Shown: in pieces, positions 29,038-38,389 of the stretch
Layout of the letters: every line of letters starts with the position of its first letter
Numbering within the stretch: position 1 is the stretch's first letter
NCBI GenBank assembly: GCA_049323655.1
Contig: JBMONO010000050.1
Location: 1-64,000, forward strand
Direction of reading: 5' to 3'
Source: DB1 sp049323655
GTDB lineage: Bacteria > Desulfobacterota > Desulfobulbia > Desulfobulbales > SURF-16
Length of the DNA: 64,000 bases
Notes under the pieces: generated by a model
The model's input: only the letters and a program-made list of their open reading frames with translations
Told to the model about the DNA's origin: nothing
Databases searched by the model: none
Position numbers and translations under genes: made by a program

Positions 29038-30393
29038 TCATGCCGCCGGTTTCCATTCCTTGAGAAAGGCCGGCAGATGACCTGCTTCACGCGGGCCGAT
29101 AACAATGGTCCACTCCGGCAGCTCCTCCTCCAGCTCACCCTTGATACTGGCAAGATAACCGGGAATGATCAGCTCCCGGTGCTTGACCTTGTCGAGAATG
29201 CCGGATTTCTTGATGAACTGGGCAATAAGATCGGCACCGAACTTGCCGGCCGCCCAGGCGGTGAGAACGGAGAGACCCTCGGTGTCCTTGATCAGCAGCC
29301 AGGACGGCACCTTGCTTCCCTCGATCTCACCGGAGACGATAAAGTAGGTCAACGAGAAGTTGCAGGTAATGAGCACCGGCGAGTCCTCCGCAGGACCGTT
29401 GATGGCATAGACATCCTCCTGCACCACCATCGGTCGCTGCGGGTCGGTGAAGATGTTGAGCTGTTCGAGCAGCAGGGGGAAGAGAATATCACCCTGCAGG
29501 TCGGAAAGCACAACGATGCCCGAGTATTTAGCGATCAGCACCGAGGCGATCATCGCCTCCATCATGATATCGTCGGTCATCTCGCAGGGGAACGAGATGA
29601 GCGGAAAGCCAAGCGGCTTGAACTTGGTTTTGATCGCGGCACGGCGAGCGACGATATTGTCCTCCAGGGCGGCCTTCATGGTGCGGGCGCCGGTGTCGAT
29701 GACGAGATCCTTGAGCCCCTCGGCCTGCAACTTCTCGGAGAGTGCCACCGCGCCGTCGAGATTGGCTCCGCGCAAACCCAGCGGGCAGCCGGTTTCCTTG
29801 GCAGCGGCGGCCATGGCCGCGGCATTCTCCTCGGTGGCGCCATAGAGCAAGGGTTTGCGCACTCCGCAGATTTTGGCGGCGGCGGCGAGATTGTCCGCCT
29901 TATCGCTGATCAAAATCAGGGAGGCGGCAGCCGCCCCGTCAAGTACCTTTTTCACCAGTCCGGCAAATTTCCCCTGATCGCCGTCCGCGTCTTTGACGGC
30001 GATGAGATCCGCTTTCATCAGCACCCCGACCCGCTCATAACGCAGAGCATTGAAACGCTGGAGACGGCCATCCACCTCCGCGTCACTCATCGCCGTCGTC
30101 ATCAGCACGGCGATGCCGGTGGGATTTTCAAAACGTTTCTCGTGGCGGAACAGGCAAGTCTCACCACCGGTGGTGAAGGTGGCATCGCCGGCACCGAGCT
30201 TGATCGTCCGGATCGGCGGAGCGGATGCCTCGCCGATGGTGGCCTTGGCCTCTTCCGACACATAGGGACATTTTTCGATTTCAGCCTGCCCGGCGGCAAC
30301 TTTCATGGCAAAGGCAAGACAGGTCGGTATCCCGCACTCCCCGCAATTCTTTTTGGGAAGCATTTTAAGGATTTGTATACCAGTAAGAGCCAT
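29038..30393 (-). CDS. acsC: Corrinoid iron-sulfur protein large subunit
   Basis: A 451-residue gamma subunit of the CO dehydrogenase/acetyl-CoA synthase complex. It binds the low-potential [4Fe-4S] cluster through an N-terminal motif (KKNCGECGIPTCLAFAMK, with EKCPY completing the four Cys). Its TIM-barrel and C-terminal domain hold the cobamide that carries the methyl group. Length and motif order are normal. It lies between acsB and fdhA in the operon. The small partner, AcsD, is not next to it as a free gene but is fused to MetF two genes upstream. Confidence 0.95.
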   Translation of the reverse strand: MALTGIQILKMLPKKNCGECGIPTCLAFAMKVAAGQAEIEKCPYVSEEAKATIGEASAPPIRTIKLGAGDATFTTGGETCLFRHEKRFENPTGIAVLMTTAMSDAEVDGRLQRFNALRYERVGVLMKADLIAVKDADGDQGKFAGLVKKVLDGAAAASLILISDKADNLAAAAKICGVRKPLLYGATEENAAAMAAAAKETGCPLGLRGANLDGAVALSEKLQAEGLKDLVIDTGARTMKAALEDNIVARRAAIKTKFKPLGFPLISFPCEMTDDIMMEAMIASVLIAKYSGIVVLSDLQGDILFPLLLEQLNIFTDPQRPMVVQEDVYAINGPAEDSPVLITCNFSLTYFIVSGEIEGSKVPSWLLIKDTEGLSVLTAWAAGKFGADLIAQFIKKSGILDKVKHRELIIPGYLASIKGELEEELPEWTIVIGPREAGHLPAFLKEWKPAA

Positions 30394-30438
30394 TTTTTAT
30401 CTCCTCATTCACATATAAGTATTCAGACTTTCGGCCAT

Positions 30439-30512
30439 CAGGTAATTGTGGCCGGCCCGGGAGTAGCCCTCGAGCGGGACAGGAAACATATCTTGCGTCT
30501 CCCGGCCACCTG
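30439..30512 (-). promoter_or_regulatory. Intra-operon hairpin between acsB and acsC
   Basis: In the 140-bp acsB-acsC gap, the arms GTGGCCGG/CCGGCCAC pair perfectly over 8 bp and extend with CAG/CTG and GAG/CTC across bulges. There is no T-run, so this is better read as an RNA-processing or mRNA-stability element that could set different AcsB and AcsC levels. Confidence 0.45.
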
Positions 30513-30533
30513 CGGCCGAACCAACCTGAACAG

Positions 30534-32738
30534 TTACATTACGGTTTCCATTGCCAGGGCAGGATGCCCAACCTTTTTGAGAAAGGTCAGAACCTCCTCT
30601 TCCGTAGTACCCACCGTCTCATCGGCGATCATGTCGTAAAGTTCGGGCATGCCGATGGCCTGACACCGGGCGATCAGCTTGTCCTTGAGCTCTTCTTTCA
30701 GCATCTTCGGCAGCCAGACAACCCGTTTAAGCCCACCCTCGGCAAGGAAGAGCTTGGGGCTGGTGAGGAAATGCTTGCTGACACCCATGAAACCGGGGGT
30801 CTGGGCGCCACCGCCCGCCATGCCGGCCAGTGAGGTGAATTTCATGCCTGAAGGCGTCATCCCCATGTAGTCGCGGTTCACCACCATGATCCCGTTACAC
30901 TGGGGCAGCATGGCGGCAATGGCCTCGAAGCAGCCGCAGGCGGTCATCGGATTGTTCATCAACGAATAGCAGCTCACCGCCGGCACCGCGCCGCGGGACG
31001 CCTGATTAACAAAATCGTTTATACCGGTGAAATCACCAAGAACCGGGTCGGTGCATTCTCCCTTTTGGATCGGCTGATTCGGCCCGGTGGGATTGATCTG
31101 GTAAGAAGCTTTGCCGTCGAGCCAGTTATAGGCGCCGCACATGCCGACCCGCTCCGGGGTGATGACGCAGACATGGCTCGGGGCAAAGGACTGGCAGAGG
31201 GTACAGGAATAGAAGACCTCCTCGGTCTCGTCCGTCATGTTGCCCAGCCTCAGGTCGCGCTCGGCATAGACCTTGCGAGCCAGCTCCTGGACCTCCTCCA
31301 CCTTATCAAGCTCGGTGTAGATCTTGACCTGGACCTTGTCGAGGATGGCGCCGAACTCCTGATGCAGCTTGCCGTGCAGTACCTTGCCGATATGCTTGAA
31401 GGAAAAACCTTTCTCCACCGCCGCTTTGCCGATACGGATCCACATGATATTCCGCTGGCCGATGTGCATAATGCCTTGAATATAGTTGATCAGGTGATGA
31501 AACTGTCGTTCCAGGATCGGCTCAAAATCCGACTGCATCTCGCGTCCGGCCACCTCGACGAGAATGGCGATGGGCAGGTTCTGGCCCTGGGAGATGTCGC
31601 TGATGTCCTTGCCGACCAGGGTGACCTCGCCGTCGGTGACTTCTGACATATCCTTGGAGATCAGCACCTCAACGCCACTGGTCCGGCCGCCGCCGCACTC
31701 CATGAAAAGATCGTCCTTTCTGATCCGCTCGCCTTCGAATGCCGGGCCAAAGGCCATGGGGATATCGATCTTGGAGACGTTGACCTTGAGGCCGCGCACC
31801 TCGATGGCCTTCTGGACAATCTCGTCATGGGGGACCCGGCTCACCACATGTTCATAGGTGCAGATACCGGTGGGCAGCACCTCGGGAATATCGTAGTCGG
31901 AGATGGTGGGGAAGCCCCAGTTGATGGCGCCGGCGGCATTGGCGTACCACTCGTCACTGACTGGCCCGAAGGCCATGACAAAAGCAAAGGTTCGGTCCTT
32001 ATTGTAGATCAGGTTGCCGCGGTAATCACCGGGCTTGATGCCACCGAAGGCCATGGCGACACGGCAGGCAAAACCGATGGCAAACACGGCCGAGGTATAG
32101 CTGTCACCAAAGGGCACAAGACGGGTGTTCCAGCCGACCTGGACGTTGTTCTTCACCAGCTGTTCGGCCATGCGGATACCGTTGGAATGGTCGTGCATAA
32201 AGATATAGAGATTTTTCTCCTGGAGTTCCAGAGCGATTTTGCTCGCCACCTCCTTATCCTCCGGCGAACCCATGATGGCGGCAAAACCGGGGGCAGTGCC
32301 GTCAACGAACTCGACACCGCGTTTACGAAAGATGACGTCGTCCGCCGCGCCGAGCCACAAATTGGATCCGGCCGGATCCTCGGTCTTGGTGTAGTAGTCC
32401 GGCTGCTCCAGATAACGGATCGCCTCGTACATCTCCTCGGCGAAAAAGGTTGCCATGCCGGCATCAAGGGCCGGGGCGAGATACGGAAGCCAGAGGGAAT
32501 CCGTGACCAGGTCGGGCAGCAGTTTACGGCATTCCTGGAAGATATCCTTCATGTCGCCGAGACGTTCCACCTTGGCGCCCAGCATGCTGTAGATGATCGG
32601 CAGAAAATATGCCGTATTCGGGAAGGATACCGCCTGTTCAGGACCATATTTCTCCAGTGCCGCGGTAAATTTTTCCTCGGCCATGTCGACGATTTTATGA
32701 GCGCCTCGGATCGCGGCCGAACAGATTATTTTAGACAT
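30534..32738 (-). CDS. acsB: CO-methylating acetyl-CoA synthase catalytic subunit
   Basis: A 734-residue bacterial-type acetyl-CoA synthase (three-domain form including the N-terminal domain that contacts CooS, as in acetogens). It makes acetyl-CoA from CO, a methyl-corrinoid and CoA, or splits it. The A-cluster ligands are visible near 505-600: YSCTLCQSFAPSHVCVI, GMCGAYNWLDG and MTACGCFEAI, the Cys-Gly-Cys nickel site. It lies 30 bp after the metF-acsD fusion. Its full length, with the CooS-binding domain, matches a tight CooS-AcsB complex rather than the shorter archaeal CdhC. Confidence 0.97.
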   Translation of the reverse strand: MSKIICSAAIRGAHKIVDMAEEKFTAALEKYGPEQAVSFPNTAYFLPIIYSMLGAKVERLGDMKDIFQECRKLLPDLVTDSLWLPYLAPALDAGMATFFAEEMYEAIRYLEQPDYYTKTEDPAGSNLWLGAADDVIFRKRGVEFVDGTAPGFAAIMGSPEDKEVASKIALELQEKNLYIFMHDHSNGIRMAEQLVKNNVQVGWNTRLVPFGDSYTSAVFAIGFACRVAMAFGGIKPGDYRGNLIYNKDRTFAFVMAFGPVSDEWYANAAGAINWGFPTISDYDIPEVLPTGICTYEHVVSRVPHDEIVQKAIEVRGLKVNVSKIDIPMAFGPAFEGERIRKDDLFMECGGGRTSGVEVLISKDMSEVTDGEVTLVGKDISDISQGQNLPIAILVEVAGREMQSDFEPILERQFHHLINYIQGIMHIGQRNIMWIRIGKAAVEKGFSFKHIGKVLHGKLHQEFGAILDKVQVKIYTELDKVEEVQELARKVYAERDLRLGNMTDETEEVFYSCTLCQSFAPSHVCVITPERVGMCGAYNWLDGKASYQINPTGPNQPIQKGECTDPVLGDFTGINDFVNQASRGAVPAVSCYSLMNNPMTACGCFEAIAAMLPQCNGIMVVNRDYMGMTPSGMKFTSLAGMAGGGAQTPGFMGVSKHFLTSPKLFLAEGGLKRVVWLPKMLKEELKDKLIARCQAIGMPELYDMIADETVGTTEEEVLTFLKKVGHPALAMETVM

Positions 32739-32768
32739 TGCATCGCTCCTCTCAGAATATCGGTAAAA

Positions 32769-35423
32769 TTATTTGCCGCCGGTCAGGCTGTTGACAAGGG
32801 ACTTGACCAGATTCACCGCTTTGGGATGGCGCATGATCAGCACCTCGCCGCCGGCAAGCAGCATGCAGCTGGCGGTGATCGCCTCCATCATGACACCGCG
32901 CCGTTCCATGTCGCCGAGCATGTCGTCGGAGGGGAGCCGGCATTCCTTTGCCTTCCAGACCTCACGACCGAGGTTGCAGATGATCGGCACCTGGAGTTTT
33001 TCGTCCTGCTGAGTGAGGGCGGCGAGACGGATGCGCTCCATGACCGAATAGGTATACTCAATGCCGTAGCCCAGGGCGCCGACCGAGGGGTCCATCATGA
33101 CCGAGGTCAACGGCACACCGAGATTCTGCAGGAGAATATTGAGCTGTTTGGCCAGGTTGACATCAATGGGCGAGGCGGCAACCAGCGGATTCTGGAACGC
33201 CATCGCCGTGGCGCCGAGCGAGCGGTAGTTGCCGTCGGACAGTGGAGCCAGACAGACCTTTTTGTCGCCGGTCAGCGAGGTGATCTCGCGCAGGGTCTCG
33301 GTGTCCTTGTCCGCGTTACCGCAGCCCCAGACAATGACCGGCACATCGATATTGTTGATCACCTCAGCCGCCTGCTTGGCCGCCTCGGCCGCGCTGCGGT
33401 TCATGCCGTTGGGGTCGGTGCTGACCAGAGAAAGACAGATGGCCTCAGCATGATAGTCGGCGATGCATTTTTTCGCCCAGGCCAGCGGATTATCGAGCAC
33501 GCCCTGATAGTGACGGGCCAGCGAATCGGGCCACTCTTCCGGGTTGATATCAAGAACGTCAAGGGCAATAATCGGCTTGTTCGGCATGGCCCCTTCAAAG
33601 AGATGAAAAGGCAGTGATGTCTCACCACCGACGGTGAGGGCCTTGGCGCCGCTGCCGAGCTGGACTTCCTTGATGGTGCCGCTGTAATTGACTTTGTAGG
33701 AATCGGCCGGCACCTTGACGGCGCGCTCGGCAAGAGGGATCGTCTCAACCGCAAGATCGGCAACAGCCAGTTCGCCGGCGGCCCCGGCAATCGGTGTCGC
33801 CGCCGCCTTTTTCGCCTCCTCGGCAGCTTTCGCCTCTGCTGCTGCTTTGGCCGCGGCTGCCTTCTTTGCCTCTTCCGCAGCCTTTACTTCAGCGGCAGCC
33901 TTGACTTCAGCCGCCTTCTTCGCCTCTTCCACGGCCTTTGCTTCAGCGGCAGCCTTGACTTCAGCCGCCCTCTTCGCCTCTTCCGCGGCTCTGGCCTCGG
34001 CAGCCTTCTTTGCCTCTTCCGCTGCTTTCGCCTCCGCCGCCTTGGCTGCGGCATCGTCGGCTTTGGCAGGTGCGGCCACCGGAGCAACAGGGGCAGTCGC
34101 CGGGGCGGCTGCGGGCGCAGAGATGGTCTCTGCGGGCTGCCGTTTCAGTACCGCCTCGGCGCTGGCAAAACTTGCCAGCGCCTCAAACTGATCGTCGGTC
34201 AGGTTAAAGGCCTTTCTCAGGGCGTTGAGGCCCATCTGCACAGATTGCAACGCCATCTGACGTTCTCTTTCATTCATCTCATGCTCTCCTGCATCTTCAT
34301 ATTCTGGGGCAACGCCGGCTGGGGAGGCTTCCACCGCAGCTGCGCGCATTTTTTCAACCTCTTGACGGGCCTGAGCAATGATCTTTTCCGCCTCGTTTCG
34401 GGCCTCAGCCAGCATTCTGTCCCGCTCGACCGTATCAACCGTCACGGCAGGCGCAGTGGCGACATCGATGGTCGCAGCCGCCGGTTTTTCAACCGCCTCC
34501 TCCTCGACGACCGGTCGCGGACCGAGCTTGGCCCGTTTGACGATCTCCGCTACCGCCTCTTCCCATTCGATGGCCATAATGTGTACCCCGGCCACCCCTT
34601 TGATCTCCCGGACCTGGTTGATGATATCAACGCAGATGTTGATGCCCTCTTCCTGCTTGTCTTTTGCATCCTTCATCCGGCTGATGACCTCGTCGGGGAC
34701 GTCCATGCCGGGCACGAAATTCTTCATGTGCCTGGCCATACCGAGAGATTTCGGCGGAGTAACGCCGGCCAGGATATAGGCCTTCTCATGGATGCCGAGC
34801 TCACGCACCATCTCCATGAAGCGGGCAAATTTATCAACGTTATAGATGATTTGGGTCTGGACAAAATCGGCGCCGTTGGCAACCTTTTTGCCGAGGCGCG
34901 GGGCGCGGAACTCGAAGGGATGGGCGAAGGGGTTGGCGGCGCAGCCTAGGAAAAGGCGGGGTTCAGCGGATTTGATCTCCTCGCCGCACTGAAATTTTTT
35001 CTCATCCCGCATCGCCCTTACCATTCCGAGCAGCTGGATCGAGTCCATATCGAAGACACCCTTGGCGCCGGGATGATTGCCGAACTTCTGGTGATCACCG
35101 GTCAGACAGAGCAGGTTTTTCAGCCCCAGGGCAGCAGCGCCGAGAATGTCGCTCTGCATGCCGATGCGGTTGCGGTCGCGGCAGGTCATCTGAATGACCG
35201 GCTCCACCCCTTCCTGCAGGGTGATGAGACCGGCGGCGATACTGGACATACGGACAATGGCGGTCTGGCAATCGGTGATGTTGACGGCGTCAACATGGCC
35301 TTTCAATATGCGGGCCTTCTTTCTGACCACCTCCGGGTCGCTGCTCTTCGGCGGCCCCAGCTCCCCGGTGACGGCAAAGGCGCCGGAGGTCAGAATTCTC
35401 TCTAAACGACTTCCCGATTTCAT
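32769..35423 (-). CDS. MetF-AcsD fusion: methylene-H4F reductase joined to corrinoid protein small subunit
   Basis: One uninterrupted 884-residue frame. Residues 1-290 are MetF (GAFAVTGELGPPKSSDPEVV, VNITDCQTAIVRMS, NLLCLTGDHQKFGNH), which makes methyl-tetrahydrofolate. Residues 300-420 are helical and acidic/basic. Residues 430-535 are Ala/Lys/Glu repeats of EAKAAEEAKKAAE type, after an Ala/Pro stretch, like the TolA helical linker. Residues about 545-884 are AcsD, the small subunit of the corrinoid Fe-S protein (VNYSGTIKEVQLGSGAKALT, ETSLPFHLFEGAMPNKPII, DVPVIVWGCGNADKDTE). These two are normally separate proteins. The fusion would tether methyl donor formation to the methyl acceptor. No separate MetV is seen. 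Confidence 0.93.
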   Translation of the reverse strand: MKSGSRLERILTSGAFAVTGELGPPKSSDPEVVRKKARILKGHVDAVNITDCQTAIVRMSSIAAGLITLQEGVEPVIQMTCRDRNRIGMQSDILGAAALGLKNLLCLTGDHQKFGNHPGAKGVFDMDSIQLLGMVRAMRDEKKFQCGEEIKSAEPRLFLGCAANPFAHPFEFRAPRLGKKVANGADFVQTQIIYNVDKFARFMEMVRELGIHEKAYILAGVTPPKSLGMARHMKNFVPGMDVPDEVISRMKDAKDKQEEGINICVDIINQVREIKGVAGVHIMAIEWEEAVAEIVKRAKLGPRPVVEEEAVEKPAAATIDVATAPAVTVDTVERDRMLAEARNEAEKIIAQARQEVEKMRAAAVEASPAGVAPEYEDAGEHEMNERERQMALQSVQMGLNALRKAFNLTDDQFEALASFASAEAVLKRQPAETISAPAAAPATAPVAPVAAPAKADDAAAKAAEAKAAEEAKKAAEARAAEEAKRAAEVKAAAEAKAVEEAKKAAEVKAAAEVKAAEEAKKAAAAKAAAEAKAAEEAKKAAATPIAGAAGELAVADLAVETIPLAERAVKVPADSYKVNYSGTIKEVQLGSGAKALTVGGETSLPFHLFEGAMPNKPIIALDVLDINPEEWPDSLARHYQGVLDNPLAWAKKCIADYHAEAICLSLVSTDPNGMNRSAAEAAKQAAEVINNIDVPVIVWGCGNADKDTETLREITSLTGDKKVCLAPLSDGNYRSLGATAMAFQNPLVAASPIDVNLAKQLNILLQNLGVPLTSVMMDPSVGALGYGIEYTYSVMERIRLAALTQQDEKLQVPIICNLGREVWKAKECRLPSDDMLGDMERRGVMMEAITASCMLLAGGEVLIMRHPKAVNLVKSLVNSLTGGK

Positions 35424-35487
35424 TCGGATCTATCCTTCTGTCTGATGTTATAAGAAATACATAGAGGAAATGGCGTCAGCCGCCGCT

Positions 35488-37482
35488 TCAGGCCGCCGGA
35501 CCGTGACAGCCGACATCCTTGAGGCCGCCACCGGTGCCGAGATCGCGCCGCATATCCATGTCAAAGAGGACGCGCTCTTTCTTCTTGTTGATCCCCAGCG
35601 CATCGCGCTTTGCCTCAATTTTTTCGATCATGATGCGGGCGATCTCTTTTGGGTCCTCGGCCACGTTCCAGTGGGCGCCGTGAACACCCATCATGCCCTC
35701 CAGGAGAAATTTATTGAAGGCCTTGGCGCCGGTGGTCGGCAGACTCTGGAAAACAACCTGAGCACCGCTGGCGACAAAATACTGACCGATGGCCACCGCC
35801 TTTTCACTCATCCACAACGGCGCGGTACCGATGGCGGGCAAATCGCTAATATCGTCGCCCAGGCCACCCTGGCGTACCATCTCGGTGGCAGCAATGAGGA
35901 TACGGCTGTTATCGACGCAGGAACCCATGTGCAGCACCGGCGGCATACCCACCGCCTCGCAGACCTCGCGCAATGAATCGCCGCAGAAGCGAGCCGCCTC
36001 CGGATTGACCAGTCCGGCCCGGCCCAGGGAGGTGGCGGCGCAACCGGTTGCCAGCACCAGGATGTTGTTTTTGATCAGTTCCCGGGCAATGATCTCATGG
36101 GTGTCGTCGCCCAGCTTGAAGTTGTCACAGCCGACAATGACGCCGACACCACGGATGCGACCGTTAATGATGTTGTCGTTCAACGGCCGGTAGCTCGCCC
36201 GGAAACGACCGCCCAGCATGTAGTTGATGGTCTCGTGGGAAAAACCGACCACCACGTCGAGTTTGGTTTCCTGCGGGATATGGAAATCACCCCGTTTCTT
36301 GAAGTTCTTGATGGCGTGGGTGAGGATCTTCTTGGCCGACTCGATGGCCTCGTGCTCCTCGAACTGAATATGAACGCCACCAGGCATCTTGGCCCGGTAG
36401 TTGGTGGTGATGATATCGGTGTGGAAGCTTTTCGCCACTTCGGCCACCGACTGCATGACACACTGCACATCGACCACCATCGCCTCCACCGCGCCGGTGG
36501 AGAGGGCGATTTCCTGCTGGACGAAACCGGCGGCCACCGGTATGCCGCGGCGCATGAGGATCTCGTTGCCGGTGCAGCAGACGCCGGCCAGGTTGATGCC
36601 TGAGGCCCCCTGTTTTTTGGCCAACTCGATCATGTCCGGCTCCTGGGCGGCCATGCAGAGGGCCTCGGCCAGCAGCGGCTCATGGCCATGGACGGTGACG
36701 TTGACCTGATCGGCCTTCAGCACGCCGAGGTCGACGATGGAGCGGCGCGGCACCGGGGTGCCGAACATGATGTCGGTCAGTTCGGTGGAAAGCATGGAGG
36801 CCCCCCAGCCGTCGGCCAAGGCGCAACGGGCGGCCTGCAGCATGATGTTATGATACTCCTGATCCACCCCCATGTGAGTGCGGTGCATGGTCTCCACGAC
36901 CTCGCGGTCGATGCCGCGCGGCTCGATCCCGAGACTCTTCCAGAGGGCCTGCCGTTTCGGCACCGCCCTTTTCAGCATGGAGATCGGGGTGTTTTCCTGC
37001 TTGCCGAACTCGGCCAGGGCCTTTTCGCCCAGTTCCACGGCAATCTCGTTGACCTCACGCCCCTCGGTGGCGATACCGAAAACCGCGGCAAGTTTTTTGA
37101 GCTTGTCGACATCCTTGATCTGGTGGGGGCCGTTGCCCTTGGCGGTTTCGATGAAGCCGCGCACCATCTCCCGGGCATGATCGGTGTGCGCCGCAGAACC
37201 GGCGGCGACGATCCGGGCGAAGTTGCGGGCTGCCACGGTGTCGGCGGTGGCGCCGCAGACGCCGATCATCTCATCGACACCGTCAATGATCTGGCAGGGG
37301 CCCATATTGCAGTTACGGCAGCAGGTGCCGCCGGAACCGAAAAGACAGGCCGACATGCCGCGGGCCTTGACGCGATCATAGGCAGTGATGACGTTCTTGG
37401 CCAGATCCTGGGAGAGAACTTCCTTGGTGGAGGCGCAGGTGATTTCCGTGCAGCCTTCGCAGCCGTTGCGTGAGATTGCCAT
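35488..37482 (-). CDS. cooS: Anaerobic carbon monoxide dehydrogenase catalytic subunit
   Basis: A 664-residue nickel-iron CO dehydrogenase interconverting CO and CO2. N-terminal Cys residues for the D and B clusters are present (CEGCTEITC; CLFGSGGTCCRNCNMGPC). C-cluster ligand regions appear further on (VHGHEPLLAEA with the ligand His, NLAGVCCTGNEILMRRG, GCAATSLGRAGLV, MGSCVDNSR). Length is normal for CooS/AcsA. It is the second gene of the operon, 19 bp after folD and 64 bp before metF-acsD. The accessory ATPase CooC is not in the window. Confidence 0.97.
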   Translation of the reverse strand: MAISRNGCEGCTEITCASTKEVLSQDLAKNVITAYDRVKARGMSACLFGSGGTCCRNCNMGPCQIIDGVDEMIGVCGATADTVAARNFARIVAAGSAAHTDHAREMVRGFIETAKGNGPHQIKDVDKLKKLAAVFGIATEGREVNEIAVELGEKALAEFGKQENTPISMLKRAVPKRQALWKSLGIEPRGIDREVVETMHRTHMGVDQEYHNIMLQAARCALADGWGASMLSTELTDIMFGTPVPRRSIVDLGVLKADQVNVTVHGHEPLLAEALCMAAQEPDMIELAKKQGASGINLAGVCCTGNEILMRRGIPVAAGFVQQEIALSTGAVEAMVVDVQCVMQSVAEVAKSFHTDIITTNYRAKMPGGVHIQFEEHEAIESAKKILTHAIKNFKKRGDFHIPQETKLDVVVGFSHETINYMLGGRFRASYRPLNDNIINGRIRGVGVIVGCDNFKLGDDTHEIIARELIKNNILVLATGCAATSLGRAGLVNPEAARFCGDSLREVCEAVGMPPVLHMGSCVDNSRILIAATEMVRQGGLGDDISDLPAIGTAPLWMSEKAVAIGQYFVASGAQVVFQSLPTTGAKAFNKFLLEGMMGVHGAHWNVAEDPKEIARIMIEKIEAKRDALGINKKKERVLFDMDMRRDLGTGGGLKDVGCHGPAA

Positions 37483-37501
37483 ATCGTTGCTCCTGGAAAG
37501 G

Positions 37502-38389
37502 TTAGATCAGACCCGCGGCCTGCTTGGCGGCCTGGACCGTATTTTTCATCAGCATGGTGATGGTCATGGGGCCGACGCCGCCGGGCACCGGGGTGATGGC
37601 GGCGGCCTTTTCCTTGACGGCATCGAAATCGACGTCGCCGGCAAGAATTGCCTTGCCGTCCGCGGTCTTGCCGATGCGGTTGACCCCGACATCGATGATC
37701 ACTACCCCGTCCTTGACCATGTCGGCGGTGACCATCTTCGGCACCCCGACCGCGGCGATGATGATATCGGCGCGTTTGCAGTGGGCGGCCATGTCTTTGG
37801 TGCGGGTATGGCAGATGGTGACGGTGGAATTGCCGCCTGCCCGCTTCTGCAGCATGAGATTGGTCATCGGCTTGCCGACGATGTTGCTGCGACCGATGAC
37901 CACTACCTCGGCGCCGCTCGTCTCAACGCCGGAACGGACCAGCAGTTCGAGGATGCCGTGCGGGGTGCAGGGCAGAAAACACTGCTCACCCAGCACCATC
38001 TTGCCGACGTTGACCGGATGAAAACCGTCCACATCCTTGTTCGGATCAATGGCATAGAGTACCTTGGCCTCGTCGATGTGCTTGGGCAGCGGCAGCTGGA
38101 CGAGAATGCCGTTGATCGCAGGATCCCTGTTGTATTTGTCAATAAGAGAGAGCAGTTCCTGTTCGCTGGTGTCGGCAGAGAGGGTGACCTGCTCGGAATG
38201 GATGCCGAGGGCATGAGCGGTTTTGTTCTTGGCGGTGACATAAGACTGGGAGGCGGGGTCCTCGCCGACGAGGATGGTCACCAGGCCGGGCACGACATTA
38301 TGCTTCTCCTTCAGTTCAGCAACCTCGGCTTTCAGTTCTTCGCGGATGGTCTTGGCGGTCTCGGTGCCGCTGATAATTTTTGCCGTCAT
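37502..38389 (-). CDS. folD: Bifunctional methylene-H4F dehydrogenase/cyclohydrolase
   Basis: A 295-residue FolD that interconverts formyl-, methenyl- and methylene-tetrahydrofolate with NAD(P)H. Signatures include VPGLVTILVGEDPASQSYV near residue 35, the catalytic Lys in YVTAKNKTAHALG, the QLPLPKHID substrate loop, and GRSNIVGKPMTNLML plus PVPGGVGPMTITMLM for the C-terminal Rossmann domain. It is the first gene of the Wood-Ljungdahl operon, with AAGGAGCG before the ATG. The 329-bp region upstream must hold the operon promoter. Confidence 0.96.
   Translation of the reverse strand: MTAKIISGTETAKTIREELKAEVAELKEKHNVVPGLVTILVGEDPASQSYVTAKNKTAHALGIHSEQVTLSADTSEQELLSLIDKYNRDPAINGILVQLPLPKHIDEAKVLYAIDPNKDVDGFHPVNVGKMVLGEQCFLPCTPHGILELLVRSGVETSGAEVVVIGRSNIVGKPMTNLMLQKRAGGNSTVTICHTRTKDMAAHCKRADIIIAAVGVPKMVTADMVKDGVVIIDVGVNRIGKTADGKAILAGDVDFDAVKEKAAAITPVPGGVGPMTITMLMKNTVQAAKQAAGLI

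Noticed and set aside
33780..34030. Regularly spaced DNA repeats resembling a CRISPR or VNTR array
   Set aside because: They encode the Ala/Lys/Glu helical linker in frame, the units are short and unequal, and there are no spacers or cas genes.
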